Assembly (NCBI RefSeq): GCF_018802765.1 | Contig: NZ_CP069163.1 | Location: forward strand, 3,562,873-3,626,872 | Length of the DNA: 64,000 bases | Reading direction: 5' to 3' | DNA from: Paludibacterium sp. B53371 | GTDB lineage: Bacteria; Pseudomonadota; Gammaproteobacteria; Burkholderiales; Chromobacteriaceae | Shown: in pieces, positions 26,132 through 35,155 of the stretch | How positions within the stretch are numbered: position 1 is the stretch's first letter | Layout: each line of letters starts with the position of its first letter | Program-made: the position numbers and the translations under genes | Notes under the pieces: model-generated | What the model was told of the DNA's origin: nothing | Seen by the model: only the letters and a program-made list of their open reading frames with translations | The model's database searches: none

Positions 26132-27256
26132 TCAGCCCTGAGCCTTGCCGAAGCGCACTTCGCCGTTGTGGGTCACCAGCGTGGCGTCGAGCAGGTCATC
26201 GGCCAGATCAATGGCAAAACCTTCCTTGCTGAGCATCAGGCTCAGGAAGGTCAGCAGGTTGCGGGCATACAGGCTGGAAGCATCCGCGGCCAGCAGGCCA
26301 GGCAGATTGTGCGTTCCGACCAGCGTGACGCCATGCTCGGTCTGGAACACTTCGCCACTGCGCGTCAGCGCGCAGTTGCCGCCACTTTCCGCGGCCATGT
26401 CGATCACCACCGAGCCCGGCTTCATGCCCAGCACGGTGTCTTCCGACAGCAGACGCGGCGCCGGGCGTCCCGGAATCAGCGCGGTGGTAATGATGATGTC
26501 GGCCTGGCGGGCGTGCTTGTCGACCAGCTCGGCCTGACGACGCTTGTAGTCCTCCGACATTTCCTTGGCGTAGACGCCGTCGTTTTCCGCCTTTTCCTCA
26601 TCGGTCATCGGGACTTCGACGAACTTGGCCCCCATCGACTCGACCTGTTCCTTGGTGGACGGACGCACGTCGAAGGCTTCCACCACCGCGCCCAGGCGCT
26701 TGGCGGTGGCAATCGCCTGCAGACCGGCGACACCCACCCCGAGGATCAGTACGCGGGCCGGCTTCACCGTCCCGGCCGCCGTCATCAGCATCGGCATGAA
26801 ATGCGGGTAGTACTGGGTAGCCAGCAGCACGGCGCGATAGCCGGCAATATTGTTCTGCGAGGACAGCACATCCATGGACTGAGCCCGCGTCGTACGCGGC
26901 AGCAGTTCCATGGCAAACGCCGACAGCTTCTTTTCCGCCATCAGCGGGAAAGTCGGGTTGGCATAGGGGTTCATCAGCGAAATCAGCGCGGCACCGGGCT
27001 TCATTTCCGCCAGCTCCTCGGCGGTGGCCGGGCGAACCTTGAGCACAATGTCACCCTGAGCCAGCGCAGCCTGACGGTTGTCCGCCAGCGTGGCACCGGC
27101 CGCGACATAGGCCGCATCCGGAATGGCCGACTTCAGACCCGCACCTTGCTCGACCACCACAGGGTGCCCCATGGCCACCAGCTTTTTCACCGTTTCCGGT
27201 GTCGCGGCCACGCGCGTCTCGCCAGCCGTATACTCGGCCGGAATTGCGATCTGCAT
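26132..27256 (-). CDS. pntAA: NAD(P) transhydrogenase subunit alpha, NAD-binding part
   Basis: 374 residues from ATG 27256 (MQIAIPAEYTAGETRVAATPETV). It is the soluble domain I that binds NAD(H): VLILGVGVAGLQAIATAKRLGA is the Rossmann motif, at about 165-185. Together with pntAB and pntB it makes the proton-translocating transhydrogenase. A TTG 24 bases upstream would extend it without support. The 485-bp spacer upstream probably holds its promoter. Confidence 0.95.
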   Translation of the reverse strand: MQIAIPAEYTAGETRVAATPETVKKLVAMGHPVVVEQGAGLKSAIPDAAYVAAGATLADNRQAALAQGDIVLKVRPATAEELAEMKPGAALISLMNPYANPTFPLMAEKKLSAFAMELLPRTTRAQSMDVLSSQNNIAGYRAVLLATQYYPHFMPMLMTAAGTVKPARVLILGVGVAGLQAIATAKRLGAVVEAFDVRPSTKEQVESMGAKFVEVPMTDEEKAENDGVYAKEMSEDYKRRQAELVDKHARQADIIITTALIPGRPAPRLLSEDTVLGMKPGSVVIDMAAESGGNCALTRSGEVFQTEHGVTLVGTHNLPGLLAADASSLYARNLLTFLSLMLSKEGFAIDLADDLLDATLVTHNGEVRFGKAQG

Positions 27257-27741
27257 CGTCTTCCTTTCACATAAAGTCAAATAGCATTAAAACCACGAAG
27301 CGGAGAATTCTGGCGCCCGAACGCGGCTTTTATTACGTTCGGGTAAACAAATCTAGTTTATGCCGGAATCCGGCGCAATACGTTTCCTGAATAGCTTGGC
27401 GTGAAGTTTTATCGCGCTTGCCGGGCAAACGAGAAAAACCACTGCTGGAGTAATAATCGTATAGCGACTGTTAGGTATGATAACCAAGAAAGCCGGTGAA
27501 TATTGCATCGCAAAATATTTTCGCCCTGCAGGTGTTGAAATCGCGCGACGTTGTCGTTCGACAACAGCAGGCCTGACCGCGCAAACGCCCTGTCCGGCTG
27601 TCTGACAAGGAAAAGCGCCGACAGGCTGGTTGGCTCGTCGTAAGACTTTGGAAAAAATGGCAATATTCCGTTCGAATTCGATTAGTATTTTGACAATGTC
27701 GTTAAACCGGCAATTGCCGACGCCATTCACAAGGATCAAGC
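27257..27741. other. AT-richer spacer between pntAA and ugpQ
   Basis: 485 bp with lower GC than its flanks and no convincing gene; a 128-codon minus-strand reading has no recognisable features. It holds two inverted repeats: CCCGAACG/CGTTCGGG (27316-27343, 12-base loop) near pntAA, and GTTGTCG-TT-CGACAAC-like symmetry at 27550-27565. Either could be an operator. Confidence 0.5.
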
Positions 27742-28476
27742 ATGCAGTCCTGGCCTTACCCGCGCATTTTTGCCCACCGCCTCGGTGGCGCCCTGGCCCC
27801 TGAAAATACCCTGACCGGGTTGCGGCGTGGCTACAAGATCGGCGCCCGTGCCGTCGAGTGTGACGTCAAGCTGTCTGCCGATGGGGTACTGTTCCTGCTG
27901 CATGACGATACCCTTGAGCGCACCACCAACGGCCAGGGCCTGGCCGGGGCGCTGACCATGGCCGAATTGCGCCAGCTCGATTGCGGCATCAAGCATCACA
28001 AGGCCTACCGTGGCGAGGTGCTGCCGACACTGGAAGAACTGGCCGCCTTTTGTGTCGAACATGGCGTGGCGGTGAATCTGGAAATCAAACCCAACCCGGG
28101 GCAAGACGAAGAAACCGGCCGCAAGGTGGCGCTGGCTGCCCGCGCGCTGTGGCAAGGCGCCGCCATCCCGCCCTTGTTGTCGTCGTTCTCCCCCGCCGCC
28201 CTGCGCGCCGCCCGCCAAGCCGTGCCCGAGCTGCCGCGTGGTTATCTGGTTGAAGAGATCCCGCTGGATTATTTGAGTGAAATGAGCCAGTGCGCCGCCG
28301 CGGCGCTGCATGCCGATCACCAGCATCTGACGCAGGCGCTGGTGCAGAAGCTGCACGGCCAGGGCTACCGGGTGATGGCGTATACGGTGAATGAGCCGCT
28401 CCGGGCTCGCAAGCTGCTGTCCTGGGGGGTCGACATGATTTGCAGCGACCGGCCGGATTTGTTGCTATCGCTGTAA
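27742..28476 (+). CDS. ugpQ: Glycerophosphodiester phosphodiesterase (cytoplasmic, UgpQ type)
   Basis: 244 residues, no signal peptide. The GDPD motif is FAHRLGGALAPENTL with catalytic His in AHR, and ECDVKLSADGVLFLLHDDTLERTTNG supplies the metal-binding E/D and second His. It hydrolyses glycerophosphodiesters from membrane turnover to glycerol-3-phosphate and an alcohol. The HRLGGA string replaces the usual HRGG/HRGA, a mild variant. It is monocistronic with a terminator 24 bp after its stop. Confidence 0.92.
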   Translation: MQSWPYPRIFAHRLGGALAPENTLTGLRRGYKIGARAVECDVKLSADGVLFLLHDDTLERTTNGQGLAGALTMAELRQLDCGIKHHKAYRGEVLPTLEELAAFCVEHGVAVNLEIKPNPGQDEETGRKVALAARALWQGAAIPPLLSSFSPAALRAARQAVPELPRGYLVEEIPLDYLSEMSQCAAAALHADHQHLTQALVQKLHGQGYRVMAYTVNEPLRARKLLSWGVDMICSDRPDLLLSL

Positions 28477-28500
28477 GCGCGGCGAGTCGCCGGGCTGATG

Positions 28501-28535
28501 ACGCGCCCCGCCGCGAGACGGCCGGGCGCGTTTAT
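28501..28535 (+). terminator. Terminator after ugpQ
   Basis: ACGCGCCC pairs with GGGCGCGT across a GC-rich loop and is followed by TTATTGTT. It lies in the gap before the convergent binding-protein gene. Confidence 0.65.
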
Positions 28536-29314
28536 TGTTCTACCGGGGCCAGCAGACGGTGAATTTCTCCGGATTCCACCATTTGCCGCAAGGCTTTCTG
28601 CAGTTTGTCCTTCATGCCGTAATGCTGCGAATGTCTGGCCAGGACCACATTGCGCGGTCCGGTCTTGATCGGCGGGCCGGCCAGCACCAGACGATGGCGA
28701 AATTCCGGGCGTTCCAGCAGCAATTCGGCCTCGCCACACACCATGATGGCCACATCGACACGACTGGCCACCAGCTTGCGCAGATTGGACAGCTTGTCCG
28801 GCGCGCCATCCTTGAGCAGATTCTTGTCCTGATCGAAGCGCGGGAAGTAGTGCGCCCCGTTGGTGACGCCGATATGCAGGCGCTGCAGATCACTGTAAAG
28901 CTCGACGCGCGAGTCAGGATCATTCTGCCGGCGATAGAAGCAGACCGTGCTGCCCTCGGCAAAAGGCGGGCGCAGAAAATCGACGATCGCGTCGCGATCC
29001 GGTCCGGGTGCGATGCCGATGCCCAGGTCGGCATCGCCGCGCTTGAGCATTTCCAGGCAGCGCATCAGCGGGCAGGGGCGTACCTCCAGCGGCACGCCGA
29101 CCCGGTCGGTCAGCTTGCGGATGATGTCCAGATAGGGACCCGATGTCGTGCCCTGGGCGTCAATCACCTTCCAGGGGGGCAAGGGACTGAATGCCAGCAC
29201 CAGCGGCTGAACCGCGGGCGTGGCAAGGGGTGCGGCCAACAACGGGGGCGCTGACAGCGCCAGCAGGCTGGCCAGCAGAAAACGCTGAATGAGGCGTATG
29301 GCGATAGCCGGCAT
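28532..29314 (-). CDS. Orphan periplasmic amino-acid-binding-like protein (SBP_bac_3)
   Basis: About 260 residues with a signal peptide (IRLIQRFLLASLLALSAPPLLAAP). The two-lobe motif follows: PPWKVIDAQGTTSGPYLDIIRKLTDRVG, then DADLGIGIAPGPDRDAIVDFLRPPF. These match polar amino-acid binders or the periplasmic domains of sensors. No permease or kinase gene adjoins it. ATG 29314 is chosen over 29338 because it begins closer to the hydrophobic core. Confidence 0.7.
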   Translation of the reverse strand: MPAIAIRLIQRFLLASLLALSAPPLLAAPLATPAVQPLVLAFSPLPPWKVIDAQGTTSGPYLDIIRKLTDRVGVPLEVRPCPLMRCLEMLKRGDADLGIGIAPGPDRDAIVDFLRPPFAEGSTVCFYRRQNDPDSRVELYSDLQRLHIGVTNGAHYFPRFDQDKNLLKDGAPDKLSNLRKLVASRVDVAIMVCGEAELLLERPEFRHRLVLAGPPIKTGPRNVVLARHSQHYGMKDKLQKALRQMVESGEIHRLLAPVEQ

Positions 29315-29594
29315 CGTGCTGCTTCTCGAGTGACCCACCTGGCCCTGTCAGACCGGTGGGCGGGTTCCAATGGCACTGGGCTGCCAGTACTTGCTTCAAG
29401 TCGCGGCCAAACCGCGGATTGCCCCGGCATGGGCCGCCGGGAACAACACCCTACTCGGGGTTCCCCTAGTATGAGGCAAGGCGCCCGCGACAGCAGGATT
29501 GTGATGGAAATTAGTAATGATAAATGACAGCAGAATCAAGCTTTTTGGGTTTTTGCCACAATCAACCGCCTGATGGCGCTGGCGGGCACCGGCA

Positions 29595-29619
29595 CAGCCT
29601 GCCCGGGAAGGGCAGGCTG
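29595..29619. other. 10-bp perfect hairpin beyond the chemoreceptor stop
   Basis: CAGCCTGCCC-GGGAA-GGGCAGGCTG lies 12 bp after the mcp stop. On the minus strand it has no T-run, so it may stabilise the 3' end or work with Rho. Confidence 0.4.
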
Positions 29620-29630
29620 CCGTGTCGGAC

Positions 29631-31286
29631 TTATCCCTGCAGCCGGAAATGACCGGCCTTGCTGCGCAGTGAACTGGCCAGCTCGATCAGCTGGTCCGCC
29701 GAGGACGACACCGACAGCACGGCCTGACTGTTTTCCTCGCTCATGCGCGCGATTTTTTCCACATTGTCGGCGATGTCATGGCTGGCCGAGCGCTGCTCGC
29801 CCAGGGCCTCGGAAATGCTGGCGACTGCAGACAGTACCTTGCGCACCCCGCCTTCGATCTGCTCCATCGCCTCGCCGGCGCGCTCCGCCATCGCGACACC
29901 GTCCCTGACCTTGTCGCTGCCGGTTTCCATGCTGAGCACCGCTTGTTGCGTGCCCTGCTGGATGGCGCTGATCATGTCGCCGATTTCCTTGGTCGAACGG
30001 GAGGTTTTCTCCGCCAGCTTGCGTACCTCATCGGCGACCACGGCAAAACCGCGGCCGGCCTCTCCGGCACGTGCCGCCTCGATCGCGGCATTCAGCGCCA
30101 GCAGATTGGTCTGATCGGCAATTTCCTTGATCACATTGATGATCTGCGAGATGCGGTCCGACTGGCTGCCAAGCTGGTGGATCACCTCGGTCGAGCGCTG
30201 AACTTCGTCGGCAATCAGATTGATCTCGCCGATCGTGCCATGGAACAGCTCTCCGCCCTGCACCGACAGTTCGCCGGCATCGCGGGCGATGCCATGAGCG
30301 TCCTGGGCGCTTTCCGCCACATGATTGATGCTGACACTCACCTGTTCGACCGAGGCCGCCACCGCGGAGGCGGCCTCACTCTGCTCGCGAGCCCGGCCGG
30401 AGACGTCCGCGGAGGCGCCGGACAGATCCCTGGCCGAGTGCAGCAACTGATCGGCGGCCGACTGGATGTCGCCGATCAGCTGACGCAAAGCCCTCTGCAT
30501 CACCACCAGCCCGGCCAGCAGGCTGTCATGATCACCGGGGCGCAGCACGATCTCCGCCGACAAATCACCGCTGGCAATCGTCTGGGTCATGCGGGTGGCG
30601 AACTCCGGCTCGCCGCCCAGGCTGCGCGTCAGCCCGCGCACGATGATGGTGGCCACCACGATGCCGGCCAACAGCGCCAGCAGCAAGATGGCCAGCATCA
30701 GCAGGGTGGCGTTATGGATCTTGTCCTGCGCCGAGGCCAGGTCGGCGGCGGTTTTCTTGTTCACCTGCTCCACCACCTTGAGGATGGTCTGCTGGTGTAC
30801 CTCATACGAGGCCTTGATCAGGGGCATCACCGACTGGATGCCATCCCGGTCGCCCTTCTGTACTGCCGGGACCAGCTGGCTGAACACCTGATCGTAAAAA
30901 TCCTCGACCGACGCATGCGATTCCTTGAGGAAAGACTGCTGCAAATCGCTGTCCAGCCCCTGATTGGTCCAGTAGCGATAGCGCGCTTCATAGCGCTTGT
31001 GCAGGGCGTTCAGCTTGTCGAGCAGACGTCCCTGCTGACCCGGATCCGTCGTGTCGGCCAGCTGCATCGTCACCAGATAGGATTCGATGATGTTTTCCGG
31101 CGGCGGCTGCACCTCCGCCACCAGGTCCTTGCTCTGAACGATACGGTTATACAACGGGCCGTTGACCTTGAGATCGTTGAGTGTCTTGAACGACCAGACA
31201 CCATAAAGTGCAAAACCCAGGGCAAAAACGGCGAGGAGAATGGCGAAGCGATGCGCCAGCTTGAGCGTGCGACCTTGATGGTTCAT
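29631..31286 (-). CDS. Methyl-accepting chemotaxis protein
   Basis: 551 residues from ATG 31286. TM1 spans about 11-31, a four-helix-bundle type periplasmic region about 32-192, TM2 about 193-216, then HAMP. The signalling hairpin [21 protein letters not shown]...[16 protein letters not shown] lies at about 389-425. The protein signals to CheA/CheW. It ends HFRLQG without the pentapeptide tether for CheR/CheB. A longer reading to 31493 adds unconserved sequence with no signal. The ligand is unknown. Confidence 0.93.
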   Translation of the reverse strand: MNHQGRTLKLAHRFAILLAVFALGFALYGVWSFKTLNDLKVNGPLYNRIVQSKDLVAEVQPPPENIIESYLVTMQLADTTDPGQQGRLLDKLNALHKRYEARYRYWTNQGLDSDLQQSFLKESHASVEDFYDQVFSQLVPAVQKGDRDGIQSVMPLIKASYEVHQQTILKVVEQVNKKTAADLASAQDKIHNATLLMLAILLLALLAGIVVATIIVRGLTRSLGGEPEFATRMTQTIASGDLSAEIVLRPGDHDSLLAGLVVMQRALRQLIGDIQSAADQLLHSARDLSGASADVSGRAREQSEAASAVAASVEQVSVSINHVAESAQDAHGIARDAGELSVQGGELFHGTIGEINLIADEVQRSTEVIHQLGSQSDRISQIINVIKEIADQTNLLALNAAIEAARAGEAGRGFAVVADEVRKLAEKTSRSTKEIGDMISAIQQGTQQAVLSMETGSDKVRDGVAMAERAGEAMEQIEGGVRKVLSAVASISEALGEQRSASHDIADNVEKIARMSEENSQAVLSVSSSADQLIELASSLRSKAGHFRLQG

Positions 31287-31611
31287 GACGACATCCGGGT
31301 TGATGAGGGGCGGCAAGGCAGTCTTGCCGGAGGCCAATAATAAATTATCTTTATCTGAAAATACCAGTGTCATCAAGCGGCCGGCCGTCAGATCGGTTGG
31401 AACCAGATGTTCTATGACAGGCAAATGGCTTTTATACCAATAAATGCAACTCACCCGCGCCGAAGGTGCCTTTCCGGCGATCACACCATACAATATGCAG
31501 TTGCTGCATGATTAACGACTACCCTATGTGCCGATGCCGCGGCATCGGTGCCATCGCACCCGCTGGCGGATGATGCGCCCGAAAAGAAGGAATTGGTGAA
31601 GTGAGTCAGGC
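31287..31611. other. Divergent promoter region between mcp and the osmoprotectant-type ABC operon
   Basis: 325 bp, AT-rich on the mcp side. An 18-bp perfect palindrome CCGATGCCGCGGCATCGG at 31531-31548, 63 bp before the ABC permease start, is a candidate operator. No gene was recognised. Confidence 0.5.
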
Positions 31612-32754
31612 ATGGCCGTGTTGAAGCGGCGTTATAGCCCGGTGCAACTGGGACTGTTGATCCTGTTAGGTGCCGCCTTGCTGGCCCCCCTGCTGGGGCA
31701 GGCGAGTACAGCGCAGTCGGGCGACCAGGCAAGGTATCTGCCGGCCCTGCTGCAGGGGACGAACTGGCTGTGGCTGCTGGTGCTGATCGTACCAGCCTGG
31801 GCGCCCTGGCGCCGCCAGGACGGGCGGCTGCACCTGTGCCTGCTGCTGGCCGTGGTGCTGCTGGACTACGCCATGCTGCGACTGGCCGGACAGACCGCAC
31901 AGCGCTTGCTGCCCGACGATGCGGCCGCGGGACGTGTCTCGCTGGGTGCCGGCTTCTGGTTGTTGCAACTCTATGCCGTGCTGCAGGGGCGCGAATCCTT
32001 GCGCCAGCTCGAACTGTCCCGCCCGCTGTGCTGGCTGACAGCATGCTTGCTGTGCCTGCCGCTGATCTGGCTGCTGCACAGCGGACAATGTGACCAGCTG
32101 TCCCTGCTGCGGGCCTATCGCCGCCACGCAACGACAGTTGATCAGGCACTGTGGCGCCATCTGCTGCTCCTCCTCCTGACCATGTTGCCCGCCACGGTGC
32201 TCGGAACCGTACTGGGCCTGGCCTGCGACGAGCACCCCCGCATGGCGCGGCAACTGCTTGCCGTGCTCAAGGCGCTGCAGACCCTGCCCGCCCTGGCCGT
32301 ATGTGCCGTGCTGTTCGTGCTGCTGGGGCCGGGCAGCCATGACGCTGCCCGAGTCAGCATCATGCCCTCCCTGCTGGTTCTGTTGCTGTTTGCCTTGCCG
32401 CCCGTCGCGCAGGGCACGCTGGCGGCCCTGCGGCAGATTCCCCGGACCGCGCGCGACAGTGCCCGCGGCATCGGCCTGACCGAGTGGCAATGCTTTCGCC
32501 AGGTCGAGCTGCCGCTTGGCCTGCCGGTCTACCTGTCTGCCCTGCGCACCACCACCCTCCAGACCATCGGTCTGGCTGCCGTGGCCGCACTGATCGGCGC
32601 CGGGGGCTTGGGCACCTTGCTGTTCGAGGGCCTGTCGGCCCGCGCCGTTGACCTGATCGGGCTGGGCGTGCTGCCCATCGTGCTGCTGGCCATGCTGGTC
32701 GACGCCAGCTTCCGGCTGGCCATTTCCCTGATAGGGGTTCCCCCACATGATTAA
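31612..32754 (+). CDS. Osmoprotectant-type ABC permease with extended N-terminus (YehY-like)
   Basis: 380 residues. Several hydrophobic segments occupy the first about 160 residues before the BPD_transp_1 core, as in E. coli YehY. The coupling loop ARDSARGIGLTEWQCFRQVELPLGLPVYL (about 278-305) contacts the ATPase. It is an inner-membrane subunit of a quaternary-amine (betaine/choline-type) importer. It overlaps the ATPase gene by 8 bp. The ribosome site is weak. No binding protein gene accompanies it. Confidence 0.8.
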   Translation: MAVLKRRYSPVQLGLLILLGAALLAPLLGQASTAQSGDQARYLPALLQGTNWLWLLVLIVPAWAPWRRQDGRLHLCLLLAVVLLDYAMLRLAGQTAQRLLPDDAAAGRVSLGAGFWLLQLYAVLQGRESLRQLELSRPLCWLTACLLCLPLIWLLHSGQCDQLSLLRAYRRHATTVDQALWRHLLLLLLTMLPATVLGTVLGLACDEHPRMARQLLAVLKALQTLPALAVCAVLFVLLGPGSHDAARVSIMPSLLVLLLFALPPVAQGTLAALRQIPRTARDSARGIGLTEWQCFRQVELPLGLPVYLSALRTTTLQTIGLAAVAALIGAGGLGTLLFEGLSARAVDLIGLGVLPIVLLAMLVDASFRLAISLIGVPPHD

Positions 32755-33679
32755 GATTTCCGGCGTCAACAAGCGGTATGGCGGCTGGTCGGCCGTCACG
32801 GACCTCAACCTGAAAATACCGGCTGGCCAATTCACCTCCCTGATCGGTCCGCCCGGTTCGGGCAAGTCCACCCTCCTGAAACTGATCAACCGGCTGGTCG
32901 AACCGGATACCGGCCTGATCACGGTCGATGGTCACGACATCAACAGCCAGGCCCCGGAGATGCTGCGGCGTCAGATCGGCTATGTCATCCAGTCGGTCGG
33001 CCTGTTTCCGCACTGGACCGTGGCGCAAAACATCGCGGCCGTGCCGGCCCTGCTGAAATGGCCCGCATCACGCATCGACCAACAGGTCGACAGCCTGATG
33101 GCTCTGCTGGAACTGCCGCCGGAGCGCTTCCGCCAGCGCTATCCGCATCAGCTGTCCGCCGGGCAACAGCAGCGGGTCGCACTGGCGCGGGCAATGGCGG
33201 CCGAACCATCCGTCCTGCTGCTGGACGACCCGTTCGGCGGGGTCGATGCGCTGACACGCCAGAGCCTGCAGCAGGCCCTGGTCCGCATTCACAAGCAGTA
33301 CGGCAAAACCGTGCTGCTGGTGACCCATGACCTGGACGAGGCGCTGCGCCTCGGGGAAAGAATCGTGGTGATGGATCAGGGGCAGGTGGTGCAGCAGGGC
33401 ACCCCGCGCGAGGTTCTGTTGGCACCTGGCTGCGCGTTTCTGCGCCAGTGGGTCGATCAGAGTGATGTCGGTGTGCGTCTGCTGGCCCTGGATCGTGTCG
33501 AACATCTGGTACGGCGCAATGTGCACAGCAGCGGACAGCCAATTGCCGCCGACTGCACGCTGCGCGAAGCCTTGTCGATTTTCATCGCTCGCCATGTCAG
33601 TTGCCTGCCGGTGGCCGATGCGCAGGGACAGATGCTCGGCACCCTGCACTTTACCGATTTGCTGGATGTGACCCGATGA
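32747..33679 (+). CDS. Osmoprotectant-type ABC ATPase with C-terminal CBS domain (YehX/OpuCA-like)
   Basis: 310 residues. Walker A is GPPGSGKST, signature LSAGQQQR, Walker B VLLLDDPFGG, and switch His is in VTHDLDEA. A single CBS-like segment at the C-terminus (ADCTLREALSIFIARHVSCLPVADAQGQMLGTLHF) resembles the osmosensing CBS module of OpuA/OpuC ATPases. It energises the two flanking permeases. The next gene starts within its stop (ATGA). Confidence 0.88.
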   Translation: MIKISGVNKRYGGWSAVTDLNLKIPAGQFTSLIGPPGSGKSTLLKLINRLVEPDTGLITVDGHDINSQAPEMLRRQIGYVIQSVGLFPHWTVAQNIAAVPALLKWPASRIDQQVDSLMALLELPPERFRQRYPHQLSAGQQQRVALARAMAAEPSVLLLDDPFGGVDALTRQSLQQALVRIHKQYGKTVLLVTHDLDEALRLGERIVVMDQGQVVQQGTPREVLLAPGCAFLRQWVDQSDVGVRLLALDRVEHLVRRNVHSSGQPIAADCTLREALSIFIARHVSCLPVADAQGQMLGTLHFTDLLDVTR

Positions 33680-34386
33680 GGCTTTCGATTGGCAAACCCT
33701 GGCGCCCCCTGCTTGGCTGTCTCTGCCTGCTGCTGATCTGGCTGCTGCTGTTTCCCGGCCAGGCCGGGCAGGGGTTTGCGACGCTGCTGTGGTACCAGCT
33801 GTCTCTGGCCGCTGCCGCCTCGGGGCTGGCGCTGCTGGCCGGCGTCGGGCTGGGCGTGCTGGTGACCAGACCGCAAGGCCGGGCCTGGCGACCCCTGCTG
33901 CACAGCCTGCTGGCCATGCTGCAATGGTTTCCGCCCCTGGTCCTGCTGGCCGTGGCGGCACTGCTGATGGGTGGTGGGGTGGGGCCGGCGCTGCTGGCCC
34001 TGATGCTCGGCGGGATGTTGCCGGTGGCACAGGCTACCCTGGACGGGCTGGATGCGGTGCCGGAGGCGACGCGTGAGGTCGGGCGCGCCATCGGCATGAC
34101 ACACTGGCAGCGGCTTTGGCAGATCGAACTGCCGCTGGCCGCGCCCGTCATGCTCGGCGGCATGCGCCGTGCGGTGATGCTCATCCTCGGTGGCGCCGCC
34201 CTGGCCGCGACGCTGGGGACATCGACCCTGGGTCTGCCTATCATCGCCGGACTCTCCGGCTTCCAGGCCGCCCCGGTGTTTCAGGCAGCGGTGCTGCTGG
34301 TTCTGCTGGCGCTGTGTGTCGACCAGCTGTTCGAATTGCTGGCCCAATCCCTGTCACGCCAGGTGCCCGGCGACACCCCCACCTGA
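33676..34386 (+). CDS. Osmoprotectant-type ABC permease (YehW-like)
   Basis: 236 residues from the ATG that overlaps the ATPase stop. About six membrane helices are present, with the coupling loop ATREVGRAIGMTHWQRLWQIELPLAAPV. With the YehY-like permease it forms the heterodimeric pore. It ends the operon; its TGA lies one base from the TGA of the convergent cystine-type ATPase gene, so no terminator fits between them. Confidence 0.85.
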   Translation: MRLSIGKPWRPLLGCLCLLLIWLLLFPGQAGQGFATLLWYQLSLAAAASGLALLAGVGLGVLVTRPQGRAWRPLLHSLLAMLQWFPPLVLLAVAALLMGGGVGPALLALMLGGMLPVAQATLDGLDAVPEATREVGRAIGMTHWQRLWQIELPLAAPVMLGGMRRAVMLILGGAALAATLGTSTLGLPIIAGLSGFQAAPVFQAAVLLVLLALCVDQLFELLAQSLSRQVPGDTPT

Positions 34387-34387
34387 A

Positions 34388-35155
34388 TCAGGCTTGCTGC
34401 GGCAGCTGTTGCGCCCCGGTCAGGGTGGAGACGAAATCCACCGTCCGCGGATGCTGCGGTTGCCCGAACAGCGCCTGCGGACTGCCCGACTCGATGACCT
34501 GACCATCTTCCAGAAACACCACGTGCTGGGCGATGTTCGCCGCCAGACGCAGATCGTGGGTGGCCATCAGCATGGTCATGCCTTCCTGCGCCAGCTGGCG
34601 CAGCACCTCGACCACCTCGCCGGCCAGCTCCGGATCCAGTGCCGACGTCGGCTCGTCACACAACAGCACCTGCGGTTGCGGCGCCAGCGCACGGGCAATC
34701 GCCACACGCTGCTGCTGCCCGCCCGACAGCGTGGCCGGCCAGGCATCGGCCTTGTGTGCCATGCCGACCTTTTCCAGCAGACTCATCGCCCGGACCCGCG
34801 CCTCGGCCTTCGGCACCTTCTGCACGGTGACCAGTCCTTCCATCACGTTCTCGATCACCGTACGGTGGGGAAACAGCTGGAAGTTCTGAAAGACCATGCC
34901 GGTCTGACGCCGCAAGGCCTGCACGGCATGGCGCGAATGCTGACCGCGATGATCGAAGTCGATGCGATGCTCGCCCACTTCCACACTGCCGTGCTGCGGG
35001 ATTTCCAGCAGGTTGACACAGCGCAGCAGCGTACTCTTGCCACTGCCGGACGGCCCAATCAGCGCCGTGACGGTGCCGGACTCCAGCGCCAGGTCGATGC
35101 CCTTGAGCACCGGGTTGTGGCCGAATTGCTTGTGGATCTGCGTCAGGCGAATCAT
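34388..35155 (-). CDS. tcyN: Polar amino-acid (cystine) ABC ATPase
   Basis: 255 residues. Walker A GPSGSGKST, Q-loop FQNFQLFPH, signature LSGGQQQR, Walker B VLLCDEPTSALD and H-loop MATHD are all intact. It belongs to the PAAT group (GlnQ/TcyN). The neighbouring permease and a clearly TcyJ-like binding protein support L-cystine import. ATG 35155 overlaps the permease stop. A reading to 35215 would run into the permease gene without support. Confidence 0.85.
   Translation of the reverse strand: MIRLTQIHKQFGHNPVLKGIDLALESGTVTALIGPSGSGKSTLLRCVNLLEIPQHGSVEVGEHRIDFDHRGQHSRHAVQALRRQTGMVFQNFQLFPHRTVIENVMEGLVTVQKVPKAEARVRAMSLLEKVGMAHKADAWPATLSGGQQQRVAIARALAPQPQVLLCDEPTSALDPELAGEVVEVLRQLAQEGMTMLMATHDLRLAANIAQHVVFLEDGQVIESGSPQALFGQPQHPRTVDFVSTLTGAQQLPQQA

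Noticed and set aside
27353..27739. 128-codon minus-strand reading in the pntAA-ugpQ spacer
   Set aside because: No ribosome site, no family resemblance, AT-richer than real genes nearby.
29339..29594. Extra gene between the binding protein and the chemoreceptor
   Set aside because: Only short readings without ribosome sites; nothing recognisable.
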